Shown here: in pieces, positions 26,454 through 36,207 of the stretch
Numbering within the stretch: the first letter of the stretch is position 1
How the letters are laid out: the number at the start of each line of letters is the position of its first letter
Assembly: GCA_022773025.1 (NCBI GenBank)
Contig: JALEZF010000024.1
Coordinates: 1 to 50,605 of the forward strand
Direction: 5' to 3'
Length of the DNA stretch: 50,605 nt
Source: Clostridium sp.
Lineage (GTDB): Bacteria > Bacillota > Clostridia > Clostridiales > Clostridiaceae
The notes under the pieces: model-generated
Told to the model about the DNA's origin: nothing
Database searches by the model: none
The model's input: the letters and a program-made list of their open reading frames with translations, nothing else
Made by a program: the position numbers and the translations under genes

Positions 26454-27923
26454 TTACTCTTCGAAATTTGATGATAATTCATGTAAAAGAGAGTATTTTA
26501 AATCCCATAAGTTCTTTGATAAATCTACGTAATAGCTATGAGGATTTTCAAATCTTAGAACCTCAGGCCAAAGTTTTGAAGTTTCCTTTTGAGCAAAATC
26601 TCTGATATCAAGCACTGAAGGACTGTTATATACAGCCTTACCATGGTCAAAGATTTGAATCAAAAGTTCTTTTACATAGTAATTTTTAAGTTTCTTTCTC
26701 TTCCAAGTATATACTGGATTAAATAATTCTAAAGGTTTAGACTCATCTACAGTTTCAGAATTTAAAGCTAATAAATCAGCTATAGCCATATGAGACTTTT
26801 TATCGAATACCCTGTAAATCTTTTTGAATCCAGGATTAGTTATTTTTTCTTCATTTTCACTTATTTTTATCTTAGGAACTATGTTGGAGTCATTTTCTAT
26901 GGCAACAAGTTTATACACTCCACCAAATACTGGTTCTGATTTCGCAGTTATAAGTCTTTCGCCAACGCCAAAAGAGTCTATTTTAGCTCCTTGAGCAAGT
27001 ACATCAGATATTATGTACTCATCAAGAGAATTAGAGATTACTATTTTACAATCTTCATATCCAGCAGCATCTAAAAGCTCTCTGCAGCAGTTTGTAAGAT
27101 AAGTTATATCTCCACTGTCTATTCTTATTCCCTTTGGTCTTATTCCAAGAGGTTTTAATACTTCATCAAATACTTTTATGGCATTTGGAACTCCTGATTT
27201 TAAAACATTGTATGTATCTACTAAAAGAACACAATTGTCAGGATATGTCTGTGCCCAGTATTTGAAGGCATCATACTCATTATCAAAGAGCTGAACCCAG
27301 CTATGAGCCATAGTACCAACTGCAGGAACATGGAACATTTCATCAGCTATAGTACATGCTGTAGAAGAACATCCACCTATCATGGCAGCTCTTGCGCCAT
27401 AGATGGCTCCGTCGTAACCTTGAGCACGTCTTGAACCGAATTCCATTACAGGTCTTCCTTGGGCAGCTCTGCAGATTCTATTGGCTTTTGTAGCTATAAG
27501 GGTTTGGTGATTTACTGTAAGCAGTATCATAGTCTCAATGAATTGAGCTTGAATAACAGGACCTTTTACTACAACTAGGGGCTCACTTGGGAAAACAGGA
27601 TTTCCTTCTGGAATAGCCCATACATCACATTGAAATTCAAAATTTCTTAAGTACTCAAGAAATTCTTCAGAAAAAGTATTTTTACTCTTTAAATATTCTA
27701 TGTCATCATCAGTAAAACTTAAGTTAGATAAATACTCTATAAGCTGTTCCACACCAGCCATTATGCAGTAACCGCCACCATCAGGCACACGTCTAAAGAA
27801 CATATCAAAATATGCTATTTTGTTGGCAACTCCATTATCAAAATATCCATTACCCATAGTAAGTTCATAAAAATCAACTAACATGGTAAGATTTCTTTCA
27901 TTTCTTACGTTGAATCTATTCAT
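26454..27923 (-). CDS. pncB: nicotinate phosphoribosyltransferase
   Basis: A 489-residue enzyme that makes nicotinate mononucleotide from nicotinate and PRPP, the salvage entry to NAD. The phosphate-binding and active-site segments are visible as FGSRRAQGYDGAIYGARA, the long (beta/alpha) core with VDTYNVLKSG and IRIDSGDITYL. Its length fits the longer bacterial form. An AGAGGAGA site 7 bases before ATG 27923 sets the start; an upstream in-frame ATG at 27950 would add nine residues. It is divergent from a helicase gene; a 10-bp inverted repeat with a 12-base spacer (27964-27995) lies between them. Confidence 0.93.
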   Translation of the reverse strand: MNRFNVRNERNLTMLVDFYELTMGNGYFDNGVANKIAYFDMFFRRVPDGGGYCIMAGVEQLIEYLSNLSFTDDDIEYLKSKNTFSEEFLEYLRNFEFQCDVWAIPEGNPVFPSEPLVVVKGPVIQAQFIETMILLTVNHQTLIATKANRICRAAQGRPVMEFGSRRAQGYDGAIYGARAAMIGGCSSTACTIADEMFHVPAVGTMAHSWVQLFDNEYDAFKYWAQTYPDNCVLLVDTYNVLKSGVPNAIKVFDEVLKPLGIRPKGIRIDSGDITYLTNCCRELLDAAGYEDCKIVISNSLDEYIISDVLAQGAKIDSFGVGERLITAKSEPVFGGVYKLVAIENDSNIVPKIKISENEEKITNPGFKKIYRVFDKKSHMAIADLLALNSETVDESKPLELFNPVYTWKRKKLKNYYVKELLIQIFDHGKAVYNSPSVLDIRDFAQKETSKLWPEVLRFENPHSYYVDLSKNLWDLKYSLLHELSSNFEE

Positions 27924-27963
27924 ATCTAAATCTCCTCTTAAATTAAGCATATTAAATTATATT

Positions 27964-27995
27964 TATTGTAATACTTAGTTAAAATTATTACAATA
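27964..27995. promoter_or_regulatory. inverted repeat between the pncB and helicase genes (candidate operator)
   Basis: Arms TATTGTAATA and TATTACAATA, ten bases each with a 12-base spacer, lie in the divergent intergenic space, about 40 bases upstream of pncB. A repressor site is possible, but AT-rich DNA makes such repeats common. Confidence 0.4.
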
Positions 27996-28064
27996 TATTT
28001 TGTGCTATATATAGAGAGATATGGACATAATCAAAGATAAAGGTTTTAAAAGAGAGGTTTTTTT

Positions 28065-30065
28065 ATGCAATTAGACATAAGTCAAAAGGAAGCCGTATTA
28101 AGTTCAAATAAAAAGGTATTAGTAGTTGCAGCGCCGGGCTCTGGAAAGACAACTGTAATTATAAACAGGGTTGCTCATCTTATTTATGATAAAAGAGTAA
28201 ATCCTCAAAACATAATAGTAATAACCTTCACTAAAGCAGCAGCACAAAATATGAAAGTTAGGTACAAAAATCAGTTTGGAGGGGCTGCTCCGTTTTTTGG
28301 AACATTTCATGCCTTGTGTTATAAGATACTCACAAGAATTATAGGTGAAATAAAAATAATAGACTCTTCAACAAGTTATAGAATAGTTAAGAGTGTGCTT
28401 GAAAAATATATAGACGACATAGGAGAGGAAAAGATAAAGGAAGCTTTAAACAACATCTCTCTTTTTAAATGTAGTTTCAAATCTATAGATGAATTTGAAA
28501 GCTCTATAGATAAGGAGACCTTTAAAGAATGTTACGAAGAATACGAGAGGTACAAGGCCAAAGAGAGTCTTATAGATTTTGATGATATGCAACTTATGGT
28601 TAAGGATTTTATGGATAAGACACCTGGTATGGCGGAAAAGTATAAGCGGTTATTCAAATATATATTAGTAGATGAATTTCAAGATTGTGATGATATACAG
28701 GTGTATCTCTTAAAGCTTTTTTCACAGGGAGATGAAAATAGTATTTTTGCAGTAGGTGATGAAGATCAATGTATATACAGTTTTAGAGGTTCTAAGCCTG
28801 AGTATATGGTAAACTTTTCAAAGGAGTTTTTTGGGGGAGTAAAATACTATTTGGACTGTAATTATAGAAGCAAAAAGAATATTGTTGAAACTTCTAAAAA
28901 TCTAATAAAGAATAATAAACTTAGAAATCATAAAAATATAAATTACTTCAAAAAGGAAGATGGAATAATAAAATACATGACTCCTGCCAATGAGAATTTA
29001 GAGGGGGAGTACATAATAGATAACATAATAAGTGAACATACTAAAAAAGGAGTGAGATATAGCTCTAATGCAGTTCTCTACAGAACAAACCTTGAAAGCA
29101 GAAGTATAATAGATATATGTATTAGAAAAAAAGTACCATTTTTATTGTTAGATAAGGAATATAATTTTTTTAATCACTTCATATGTCAAGATGTAATAGC
29201 TTATTTGAATTTGTCACTAAACCCTCATGATAGAGTGAGTTTTTTGAGAGTAATAAATAAGCCTTTTAGATATGTTAGCAAAAATACTTTAGATGAATTA
29301 AAAAAGTATGCTTATGAGGATAATTGCTTCAACATAATAAAAATTGTTCAAGATATGGCACCATTTCAGCTAAAAGTTTTTGAAGGCTTGTCTAAAGAAA
29401 TTGCTGCATTAAATAAGATGTCCCTTAAAAGTGCTGTAAGCTATATATTAACTGACCTTGGTTATATGGATTATCTAAGGGAGTACAGCTTAAAGTTTAA
29501 GATAGCCTTAAGCGATTTAGAGGATATAGTTGAGGAGTTCAAATCATCATTAGAGGGATACAAAACTATAGCCATGTTTTTAGCTCATGTAAGTGAAGTG
29601 AAAGAAGAGATGAAAAAGCACTCTAAAAACTCAAAAGAGGATGCTGTAATACTTAGCACTATACATGGGGTCAAGGGCATGGAATTCAAAAATGTATATA
29701 TAATAAACTGCTGTGAAGAGTATATACCCCATAAAAGAAGTGTTGAGGATGACAGCAATGTAGAAGAGGAAAGACGATTATTTTATGTAGCTATAACAAG
29801 AGCTATAGACGGTCTTTACTTATTTTCTCCTAAAAATATAAGAGGAAAGAGTATTAAGCCATCATATTTTATAGATGAGTGTAGCATAAATAATGAAATA
29901 GGATATGGTGATTATAAAATAGGGGCTAAGGTCTCTCATAAAACTTTTGGAGAAGGTATCATAAATGATTTAAAGGATAACACAATAGTTATAGATTTTG
30001 ATGGAATTATAAGGACTTTTAACTTTTCAATACTTATAAATAGTAGTCTTTTGCATCTAAATTAA
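28065..30065 (+). CDS. UvrD/PcrA-like superfamily I helicase
   Basis: A 666-residue SF1A helicase: Q-motif near the start, Walker A AAPGSGKTT (residues 22-30), motif II VDEFQD, motif III GDEDQCIYSFRG, motif IV with YRS, motif V LSTIHGVKGMEF and VAITRA. The C-terminus (GAKVSHKTFGEGII...) matches the tudor-like RNA-polymerase-contact module found at the end of UvrD/PcrA. It is shorter than PcrA (about 740), mainly in the accessory 1B/2B regions. Such enzymes unwind DNA 3' to 5' in repair. Ribosome site AGAGAGG; long in-frame translation supports the start. Confidence 0.9.
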   Translation: MQLDISQKEAVLSSNKKVLVVAAPGSGKTTVIINRVAHLIYDKRVNPQNIIVITFTKAAAQNMKVRYKNQFGGAAPFFGTFHALCYKILTRIIGEIKIIDSSTSYRIVKSVLEKYIDDIGEEKIKEALNNISLFKCSFKSIDEFESSIDKETFKECYEEYERYKAKESLIDFDDMQLMVKDFMDKTPGMAEKYKRLFKYILVDEFQDCDDIQVYLLKLFSQGDENSIFAVGDEDQCIYSFRGSKPEYMVNFSKEFFGGVKYYLDCNYRSKKNIVETSKNLIKNNKLRNHKNINYFKKEDGIIKYMTPANENLEGEYIIDNIISEHTKKGVRYSSNAVLYRTNLESRSIIDICIRKKVPFLLLDKEYNFFNHFICQDVIAYLNLSLNPHDRVSFLRVINKPFRYVSKNTLDELKKYAYEDNCFNIIKIVQDMAPFQLKVFEGLSKEIAALNKMSLKSAVSYILTDLGYMDYLREYSLKFKIALSDLEDIVEEFKSSLEGYKTIAMFLAHVSEVKEEMKKHSKNSKEDAVILSTIHGVKGMEFKNVYIINCCEEYIPHKRSVEDDSNVEEERRLFYVAITRAIDGLYLFSPKNIRGKSIKPSYFIDECSINNEIGYGDYKIGAKVSHKTFGEGIINDLKDNTIVIDFDGIIRTFNFSILINSSLLHLN

Positions 30066-30105
30066 ATAATTGGTTAAAAATATACAGATTATAGTGATAC
30101 ACTAT

Positions 30106-30134
30106 TTGAAAAATATGCTTTAATATGATATACT
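30106..30134 (+). promoter_or_regulatory. sigma-A-type promoter
   Basis: TTGAAA (30106-30111) and TATACT (30129-30134) are 17 bases apart, about 43 bases before the small hypothetical gene. Confidence 0.65.
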
Positions 30135-30176
30135 AATGTTGTGTGTGAATTTATAAAGAAGGGGGAATTGATTTAA

Positions 30177-30479
30177 TTGATAGCCTTTAAAAAGATGTGG
30201 GAAGATGTAAATCATATTATGATGAACAATAAAGAACTAGGAATAAATGTTATAGATAATTGCAGTGGTGAGTTTGCGATGAAGAAGTTAGGAGACTCTA
30301 CTATATTTTTGACAAAAGAAGATTTTGTTGATGTATGGTGCCATATGCAATATTACAATAAAGTTTTCAAAGGAGAAAATTTTAATATAAAAGATGAGGT
30401 GGCTGACTGTGTTTACAGTATAATTAGAGAGCTTCCTTATATAAAAGAAGAAGATAATGAATTAACTATTAACATGTAA
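30177..30479 (+). CDS. small soluble hypothetical protein
   Basis: A 100-residue soluble, mainly helical protein that I do not recognise. It starts with TTG about 10 bases after AAGGGGGA; no ATG is better placed. The earlier TTG at 30168 runs straight into a stop. It has its own promoter and ends before a strong hairpin, so it is probably monocistronic. Composition matches its neighbours. Confidence 0.6.
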   Translation: MIAFKKMWEDVNHIMMNNKELGINVIDNCSGEFAMKKLGDSTIFLTKEDFVDVWCHMQYYNKVFKGENFNIKDEVADCVYSIIRELPYIKEEDNELTINM

Positions 30480-30523
30480 TCTAATGTTATTGAATAAGAT
30501 AAAAGAATGATATATAATTCTAA

Positions 30524-30559
30524 TTAAAGGCTCATATTCACTAGAATATGAGCCTTTAA
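30524..30559. terminator. hairpin between the hypothetical and M20 genes
   Basis: A perfect 16-bp stem (30524-30539 with 30544-30559) has an ACTA loop. The T-run is short (TTT), so it may end transcription less efficiently than its strength suggests. Confidence 0.7.
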
Positions 30560-30595
30560 ATTGCCTTACATATCAAAGAGATAAGGAGATGAATT

Positions 30596-31780
30596 ATGAC
30601 GAATATAGATTTTTTAAAAGATGCTAAAGCCATAGAACAGGAGATAATATCTATAAGAAGAGATTTTCATCAGCATCCTGAGCTAGGATTTGAAGAATAT
30701 AGAACTAATGAAAAGATAAGAGAGTTTTTAGATAAGGAAGGTATTCCGTGGAAGGTGATAGCAAAGACAGGTGTATGTGCTGTGATATATGGAGGAAAAC
30801 CTGGGAAAACCGTTGCTTTAAGAGGTGATATGGATGGACTTCCTCTAAATGATAGAAAAGATGTTTCCTATAAATCAAAGATACAAGGCAGAATGCATGG
30901 CTGTGGACATGATGCTCATACGGCTATATTACTAGGAGCAGCAAAGATATTAAATTCCCACAAAGGAGAACTTGAAGGTAATGTTAAACTTATTTTTGAA
31001 CCAGCAGAAGAAACTGTAGGCGGAGCACGCTTTATGATTGAAGAGGGAGTTCTTGAAAATCCTCATGTGGATGCATGTTTTGGACTTCATGTATCAGAAA
31101 CCATAGATGCAGGAAAAATAGGATTAAAATATGGTGTATTTAATGCAGCTTCAAATCCTTTTACTATAAAGATAAAAGGAAAAGGAGGTCATGGAGCTCA
31201 TCCTAATGATACTATTGATCCCATAATAATAGCTAGCCACGTTACAGTAGCTCTCCAAACCATAGTTTCAAGGGAGATACTACCAGCCTCTCCTGCAGTA
31301 GTTACTATAGGTTCCTTCAATGGAGGTACAGCTCAAAATATAATTCCAGAAGAAGTTACACTAAAAGGTATTATAAGAACTATGACATCAGAAGATAGAG
31401 AAATGGCAAAGAGAAGACTTTGTGAGATAACTGAAGGTATATGCACCGCCATGAGAGGAAAGGCAGAAATAGAAATAGAAGAAAGTTATCCTTGTCTTTA
31501 CAATGATGACGATATGATAAGCTATGTAAGGGAAAGCTCCAATGAGATTTTAGGAAATGATTCTATAGAAATGCTTCAGTATCCAAGTATGGGAGTTGAA
31601 AGTTTTGCTTATTTCTCTAATGAAAGGCCAAGTGCATTTTACTTCTTAGGGGTTAGAAATAGCAACAAGGGAATAGTGAATCCAGCCCATGGCTCATTAT
31701 TTGACATAGATGAAAGTGCTTTAGCTTATGGAACAGCCCTTCAAGCTTTAAATGCATTTAATTATTTGACAAGACCCTAA
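30596..31780 (+). CDS. M20 family amidohydrolase (hippurate/IAA-amino acid hydrolase-like)
   Basis: A 394-residue metallopeptidase-fold amidohydrolase that cleaves N-acyl amino acids or similar amides. Metal-site motifs are RGDMDGLP, MHGCGHDAH, PAEE, GLHV and, at the end, NPAHGSLFD. The dimerisation domain insert is at about 180-290. It belongs to the group with hippurate hydrolase, N-acetyl-diaminopimelate deacetylase and IAA-amino acid hydrolases; substrate cannot be read from sequence. It lies after the terminator at 30524 and ends with a 73-base gap to the RluA gene. Confidence 0.88.
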   Translation: MTNIDFLKDAKAIEQEIISIRRDFHQHPELGFEEYRTNEKIREFLDKEGIPWKVIAKTGVCAVIYGGKPGKTVALRGDMDGLPLNDRKDVSYKSKIQGRMHGCGHDAHTAILLGAAKILNSHKGELEGNVKLIFEPAEETVGGARFMIEEGVLENPHVDACFGLHVSETIDAGKIGLKYGVFNAASNPFTIKIKGKGGHGAHPNDTIDPIIIASHVTVALQTIVSREILPASPAVVTIGSFNGGTAQNIIPEEVTLKGIIRTMTSEDREMAKRRLCEITEGICTAMRGKAEIEIEESYPCLYNDDDMISYVRESSNEILGNDSIEMLQYPSMGVESFAYFSNERPSAFYFLGVRNSNKGIVNPAHGSLFDIDESALAYGTALQALNAFNYLTRP

Positions 31781-31853
31781 AATAATATTATGCTAAAGAA
31801 ATGTGAATAGCAAATATGTACTACAGCTTAAACCTTAAATTAGGAGTGATTTT

Positions 31854-32810
31854 GTGAATATAACAATTGGTCAAAATGAAGCAGGGCAGAGAATAGATAA
31901 ATTTCTTAGAAAGTTGCTTAAGGATATACCATTAAGTGCTATATATAAGACTATAAGAAAAGGTAATGTAAAGGTAAATGGCAAAAAGTGCAAAGAAAAA
32001 TACTTTTTGAAAGAGGGTGATGAAGTTGTAATACGTTATATAGAGACATCAACACCGAAGAAAGAAACCTTCCAAAAGGTAGACGCTAATTTCAAAGTTA
32101 CTTTTGATGATGAGAATATTTTAATAGTTGAAAAATGGCCAGGAGTACTAGTTCATTCTGATAAAAAAGATGGAGACCCTACACTTACTGATTATGTTTT
32201 ATCGTATTTAGAAGAAAAGGGAGATTATATTCAAGAAAAGAAACTTACTTTTACTCCAGCACCATGTAACAGACTCGATAGAAATACATCGGGAGTAGTT
32301 ATTTTTGGAAAGAATTTTGAAAGCTTAAAGCTTTTAAATGAGATGATTAGAGAAAGAACTATTGAAAAGTACTATATGTGTCTTGTAAAAGGCAAGATAA
32401 AATCAGGCATATACAAGGGACATATCTGCAAAGATGAAAAGGCTAACATTTCAAGGGTTTACGACAAACCTAGACAGGGAAGTAAGGAAATAGAAATGGA
32501 AGTCAATTTGATTGAAACTAATGGATTGTTTTCTATGCTAGAAATAAGGCTTATAACGGGAAGAAGCCATCAGATAAGAGCCCATCTTTCATCTATGGGA
32601 AATCCTATAGTAGGAGATACGAAGTATGGAGACAAGAAATTAAACAGTTTCTTCTTTAATAAATTTGGTTTGGATTATCAATACTTATATGCATACAAAT
32701 TAGTATTTAAAGATTGCACTGGAAGATTGGAGTATATGACAAACAAAACTATAGCAGAAGCTCTTCCACCTATGTTTAAGAAGATAAAGAGAGAGGTCTT
32801 TAAATTTTAA
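31854..32810 (+). CDS. RluA-family 23S rRNA/tRNA pseudouridine synthase
   Basis: A 318-residue protein with an N-terminal S4 RNA-binding domain (about 15-75) and an RluA catalytic domain with the catalytic aspartate in CNRLDRNTSGV, and the downstream TGRSHQIRAHL motif. It isomerises uridine in rRNA or tRNA. It starts with GTG after TAGGAGTG. Just 18 bases separate it from the flippase gene, so the two are likely co-transcribed. It resembles the RluC/RluD group, but target positions are not known. Confidence 0.92.
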   Translation: MNITIGQNEAGQRIDKFLRKLLKDIPLSAIYKTIRKGNVKVNGKKCKEKYFLKEGDEVVIRYIETSTPKKETFQKVDANFKVTFDDENILIVEKWPGVLVHSDKKDGDPTLTDYVLSYLEEKGDYIQEKKLTFTPAPCNRLDRNTSGVVIFGKNFESLKLLNEMIRERTIEKYYMCLVKGKIKSGIYKGHICKDEKANISRVYDKPRQGSKEIEMEVNLIETNGLFSMLEIRLITGRSHQIRAHLSSMGNPIVGDTKYGDKKLNSFFFNKFGLDYQYLYAYKLVFKDCTGRLEYMTNKTIAEALPPMFKKIKREVFKF

Positions 32811-32828
32811 AATAAGAAGGAGATAGTT

Positions 32829-34451
32829 ATGAAAGAGCAGTCTACTACCAAGGGATTTGCTGTGCTATCCTTAGCGGGAATAATAGTGAAAATTATATCC
32901 TTAGCTTATGTACCATTTCTTATTAAAGCTATAGGAAAAGAAGGCTACGGTGTTTACGCCGCAGCCTATGAAATTTTTACACTTATGTATGTCATGACTA
33001 ATTCAGGCATGCAAACCGCCATAAGCAAACAGGTTTCTGAGCTCATAGCCTTAGATAACCCAAAAGATGCACTTAAAACTTTTAAGCTTGCTAGATCTAT
33101 ATTGCTTATAACAGGATTTGTAGTGGCAATGATAATGATAATATTTGCAAAACCGTTTGCAGTAATGACTGACAATAATGATGCTGTTATAGCCATAATG
33201 AGTCTTGCACCAGCAATAATGATAACATCAGTATTAGCGGCTTATAGGGGGTACTTCCAAGGAAGAAGTATAATGACTCCAACAGCAATTTCTCAAATAA
33301 TAGAACAATTGCTAAACGTTCCAATAAGTCTGTTATTTGCATATATCTTATATAAACAAGGAGTACAGTATGGAGCAGCAGGTGGAACAATTGGGACCAC
33401 TATTGGAGCATTAGCAGCATGTATTTTCCTAGTGTACATATATAAAAGGAATAGAATAAAAATTCATAAAAATAATAATGAAGAATCAGAAGCAAGGATT
33501 GTACGTCACAGTAATAAGGAACTTGTAAAAAGATTATTCAAATATGGAATCCCTATAACTTTAAGCTCAGGACTTCAGTATGTGGGCTCAGTTATAGATA
33601 TGGCTGTTGTAAAAAATCGTCTTAAAGTAGCTGGATTTCTTTTAGATTCCGAAAGGAATATAAAATTCGCAAGTTTAAGCCAATATAGAACACTTATAAA
33701 CGTTCCACTTACAATAATAGCGGCTTTAAGCTCTGCTGTTATTCCAGCTATATCAAGAGCTGTAGTCTTAAAAGATAAAAAAGAAATGAAAGAAAAGATA
33801 ACTTTTGCTTTCAAAACCAGCTACATGGTTTCCATACCATGTGCAGTAGGTCTTGCTGTTTTAAGCAAAAGCATATATGATTTCATCTACATAGGAGATT
33901 CTTCAGGATATGAACTTATGATGTATGGCTCTATAGCTATCGTATTTATGTCAATAGTTCAAATTCAAACAGTAATTCTTCAATGCGTAAACAAGCTTTA
34001 TGCAGTACTATTATCTTTAGCAATAGGAATAGGAGCAAAGCTTTTATCAAATTATTTCTTGATAGCTATGCCTTCTGTAAACATAAATGGAGCTATAATA
34101 GGAACTATCCTAAGCTATCTGATTCCTATGATTATAAATCATAAGATAATGCAGAGTGCCTTAAAGATAAGAATAGGTATAATAAGCACTGCAATAAAAC
34201 CATTTATATCTGCAGCACTTATGGGAATAGTTGTATACATCTGCCATATGAACCTTGGATGGTTTTTTGCTCTTATGGGTGACGGATACCTTATGAGAGC
34301 CATACCTACGTTAATATCTGTATTTATAGGCGTAATTGTTTATGCTTATGGACTAGTTCTCACTGGGGGAATAACTAAAAAAGATTTGAATTCATTTTCT
34401 CCTAGAATAGTAAAGGCAATGCCAAAATCATTGAAAAAGAGATTAAGATAA
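32829..34451 (+). CDS. MOP-superfamily polysaccharide/lipid II flippase-like protein (YtgP/MurJ-type)
   Basis: A 540-residue integral membrane protein with about 14 helices, MOP superfamily (MurJ/SpoVB/Wzx). The length matches the MurJ-like YtgP of Bacillus, which flips lipid II in wall synthesis. GIIVKIISLAYVPF, the first helix region, and the basic loops fit the family. It follows the RluA gene by 18 bases with an AAGGAGATA ribosome site, and is convergent with a second family member (spoVB-like). Whether it is MurJ or a different lipid flippase cannot be decided by eye. Confidence 0.82.
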   Translation: MKEQSTTKGFAVLSLAGIIVKIISLAYVPFLIKAIGKEGYGVYAAAYEIFTLMYVMTNSGMQTAISKQVSELIALDNPKDALKTFKLARSILLITGFVVAMIMIIFAKPFAVMTDNNDAVIAIMSLAPAIMITSVLAAYRGYFQGRSIMTPTAISQIIEQLLNVPISLLFAYILYKQGVQYGAAGGTIGTTIGALAACIFLVYIYKRNRIKIHKNNNEESEARIVRHSNKELVKRLFKYGIPITLSSGLQYVGSVIDMAVVKNRLKVAGFLLDSERNIKFASLSQYRTLINVPLTIIAALSSAVIPAISRAVVLKDKKEMKEKITFAFKTSYMVSIPCAVGLAVLSKSIYDFIYIGDSSGYELMMYGSIAIVFMSIVQIQTVILQCVNKLYAVLLSLAIGIGAKLLSNYFLIAMPSVNINGAIIGTILSYLIPMIINHKIMQSALKIRIGIISTAIKPFISAALMGIVVYICHMNLGWFFALMGDGYLMRAIPTLISVFIGVIVYAYGLVLTGGITKKDLNSFSPRIVKAMPKSLKKRLR

Positions 34452-34459
34452 AGAACATA

Positions 34460-34554
34460 AAAACACCGCTTTCCTTAAAAGGAGTGAAGTGGCTTTTAAT
34501 AAGTTAGATTTTTCTTCTAACTTGTTGGAGTCACATCAGAGAAAGCGGTGTTTT
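34460..34554. terminator. large branched bidirectional terminator/hairpin between two flippase genes
   Basis: A 14-bp outer stem (34460-34473 with 34541-34554) with T-runs on both strands encloses a second hairpin (34501-34508 with 34516-34523, AAGTTAGA/TCTAACTT) and a GTGA/TCAC pairing. It lies between convergent genes and should terminate both, but is far larger than the other terminators in the window. Confidence 0.75.
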
Positions 34555-34565
34555 ATTATTATACT

Positions 34566-36053
34566 TTAATATTTTTGATGCTTTAAATCTACCATTGCAA
34601 AAGGTGCAAAGGCAAAGCCTAAAAGTATGAAAAATGGTTTTGGTACTGATGGAAATAGTGATAGGCACATTTTCAAAGTAAAGAAGCATAAAAGTCCAAG
34701 TAGCAGAACATACAGTATATTCATTAAACTTACATTTAAAGTTATATTTTTATTTATCTCCCTAAGATTTAGAATAAGCATCAATATAGCAGAAGCCAGA
34801 ATAGCAATACCAAAGGCGTATACATTTATTTCAGGCACTCCAGCCAATACATACAAAAATATAAGTTCTACAAAAGAAGCTATTATAGAATTCCTTAATA
34901 TCAAGTTTTGTTTGCCAAGACCGTTTAGGATTCCCACTGAGGCGTTAGCTACAAAAGAGATAGGTGGACATAGTGCCGCAAAGACTATATACTGTCCTAA
35001 ATCTCTTCTCTTAAAAAACATATATCCTAAATCTTCAGGCATATTCCAAGCTATAGCTAAGGTACATAATCCAAGTATCATAGCAATCTTCAAAACTTCT
35101 TTTATCCTGTTAGAAGCCAGAAAATAATCCTTCTTATTCATGAGCTTAGAAAGATTTGGAATAAGAAGTGTTATGAGGGAACCTATTACAAGCATAGGAA
35201 ATACAACTATATTCATAGACATACCAGAAAATTTTCCTATAGCATTTAAGGCAGCAGAGTACTCTAAACCTGCAGCAACAAGTCTTCTTGGTAGTATCAA
35301 AGTAGCCAAAGTATCTAATGCTGTTGTAGATAATCCGTTAAGACATAGGGGAAAGGCTATTATAAGTACATTAAAGGCTAACTGCACCCGCCCTTCCTTG
35401 TATATGCAGCCTCCCTTTAGAGGACGAACATATTTTCTGTAATAAATATACAAAAAAACTAAACTTACAAATTCACCTATGACTAATGCTATGTATGCTA
35501 AAGCTACTGAGGTTTCTAAGGATTTTACACCAAAATGAAAAAGCAGTGTTAAGATGACAAAAATTCTTAATGATTTTTCTCCTATATCAATTATAGCTGG
35601 TACTAAAATTTGTGATGTACCATAAAAGAAACCTTTTATTATATTTGAAAGACATATGAAAATCATGGCTGGTGTTGTTATTCTTAATGCCAAAATCGTT
35701 CTGTTATCCTTTATTAAGTAATTAGCTATTTGAGGAGCAAATAGGAAAACCAAAACAGCTACAATCAAAGCCCATAAGATATTGAAACTAAAGGTTGTTT
35801 TTATAGTTTTTCTTAAATTGTAGTAGTCATGATTGTCATAATAAACTGCAGATAGTTTTGAAATAGCAGTTATTATGCCGCCACACATAAGGCATATAAA
35901 GAGATTATATAAAGGCATTATAAGTCCATATAATGCCATACCTTCAGCTCCAAGAAGCCGTGAAAGTATTATGGAAAATATAAAGCCTAATACACCTGTT
36001 GTCAGATTTGAGAGAATCAAGAAAAATGAATTTTTATAAAAATTGTCACTCAT
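34566..36053 (-). CDS. spoVB: SpoVB-like stage V sporulation flippase
   Basis: A 495-residue membrane protein of the MOP superfamily, about 12-14 helices, beginning SFFLILSNLTTGVLGFIFSIILSRLLGAEGMALYGLI, which is typical of SpoVB/MATE-like polysaccharide exporters. SpoVB is needed for spore cortex formation in Bacillus. The minus-strand ATG follows AAGGAGGA. It is a paralogue of the convergent flippase gene, of shorter length. Sporulation assignment rests on similarity of the start and length, so another exporter role is possible. Confidence 0.75.
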   Translation of the reverse strand: MSDNFYKNSFFLILSNLTTGVLGFIFSIILSRLLGAEGMALYGLIMPLYNLFICLMCGGIITAISKLSAVYYDNHDYYNLRKTIKTTFSFNILWALIVAVLVFLFAPQIANYLIKDNRTILALRITTPAMIFICLSNIIKGFFYGTSQILVPAIIDIGEKSLRIFVILTLLFHFGVKSLETSVALAYIALVIGEFVSLVFLYIYYRKYVRPLKGGCIYKEGRVQLAFNVLIIAFPLCLNGLSTTALDTLATLILPRRLVAAGLEYSAALNAIGKFSGMSMNIVVFPMLVIGSLITLLIPNLSKLMNKKDYFLASNRIKEVLKIAMILGLCTLAIAWNMPEDLGYMFFKRRDLGQYIVFAALCPPISFVANASVGILNGLGKQNLILRNSIIASFVELIFLYVLAGVPEINVYAFGIAILASAILMLILNLREINKNITLNVSLMNILYVLLLGLLCFFTLKMCLSLFPSVPKPFFILLGFAFAPFAMVDLKHQKY

Positions 36054-36207
36054 GAAATCCTCCTTGAAAGTAATACAATAATTAATATTCTAAGGGTTTA
36101 AATAATATTACAAATAGATTTTTTACAAGGGGTAAACATTAAGTAATTATTTTAGGTTTATAAAAATATATATAACTAATGTAATAATTGGTGTGAAGGG
36201 GTTTAGG

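Noticed and set aside
34627..35442. Two plus-strand ORFs opposite spoVB
   Set aside because: They contain no recognisable domain and are the antisense of a hydrophobic membrane protein.
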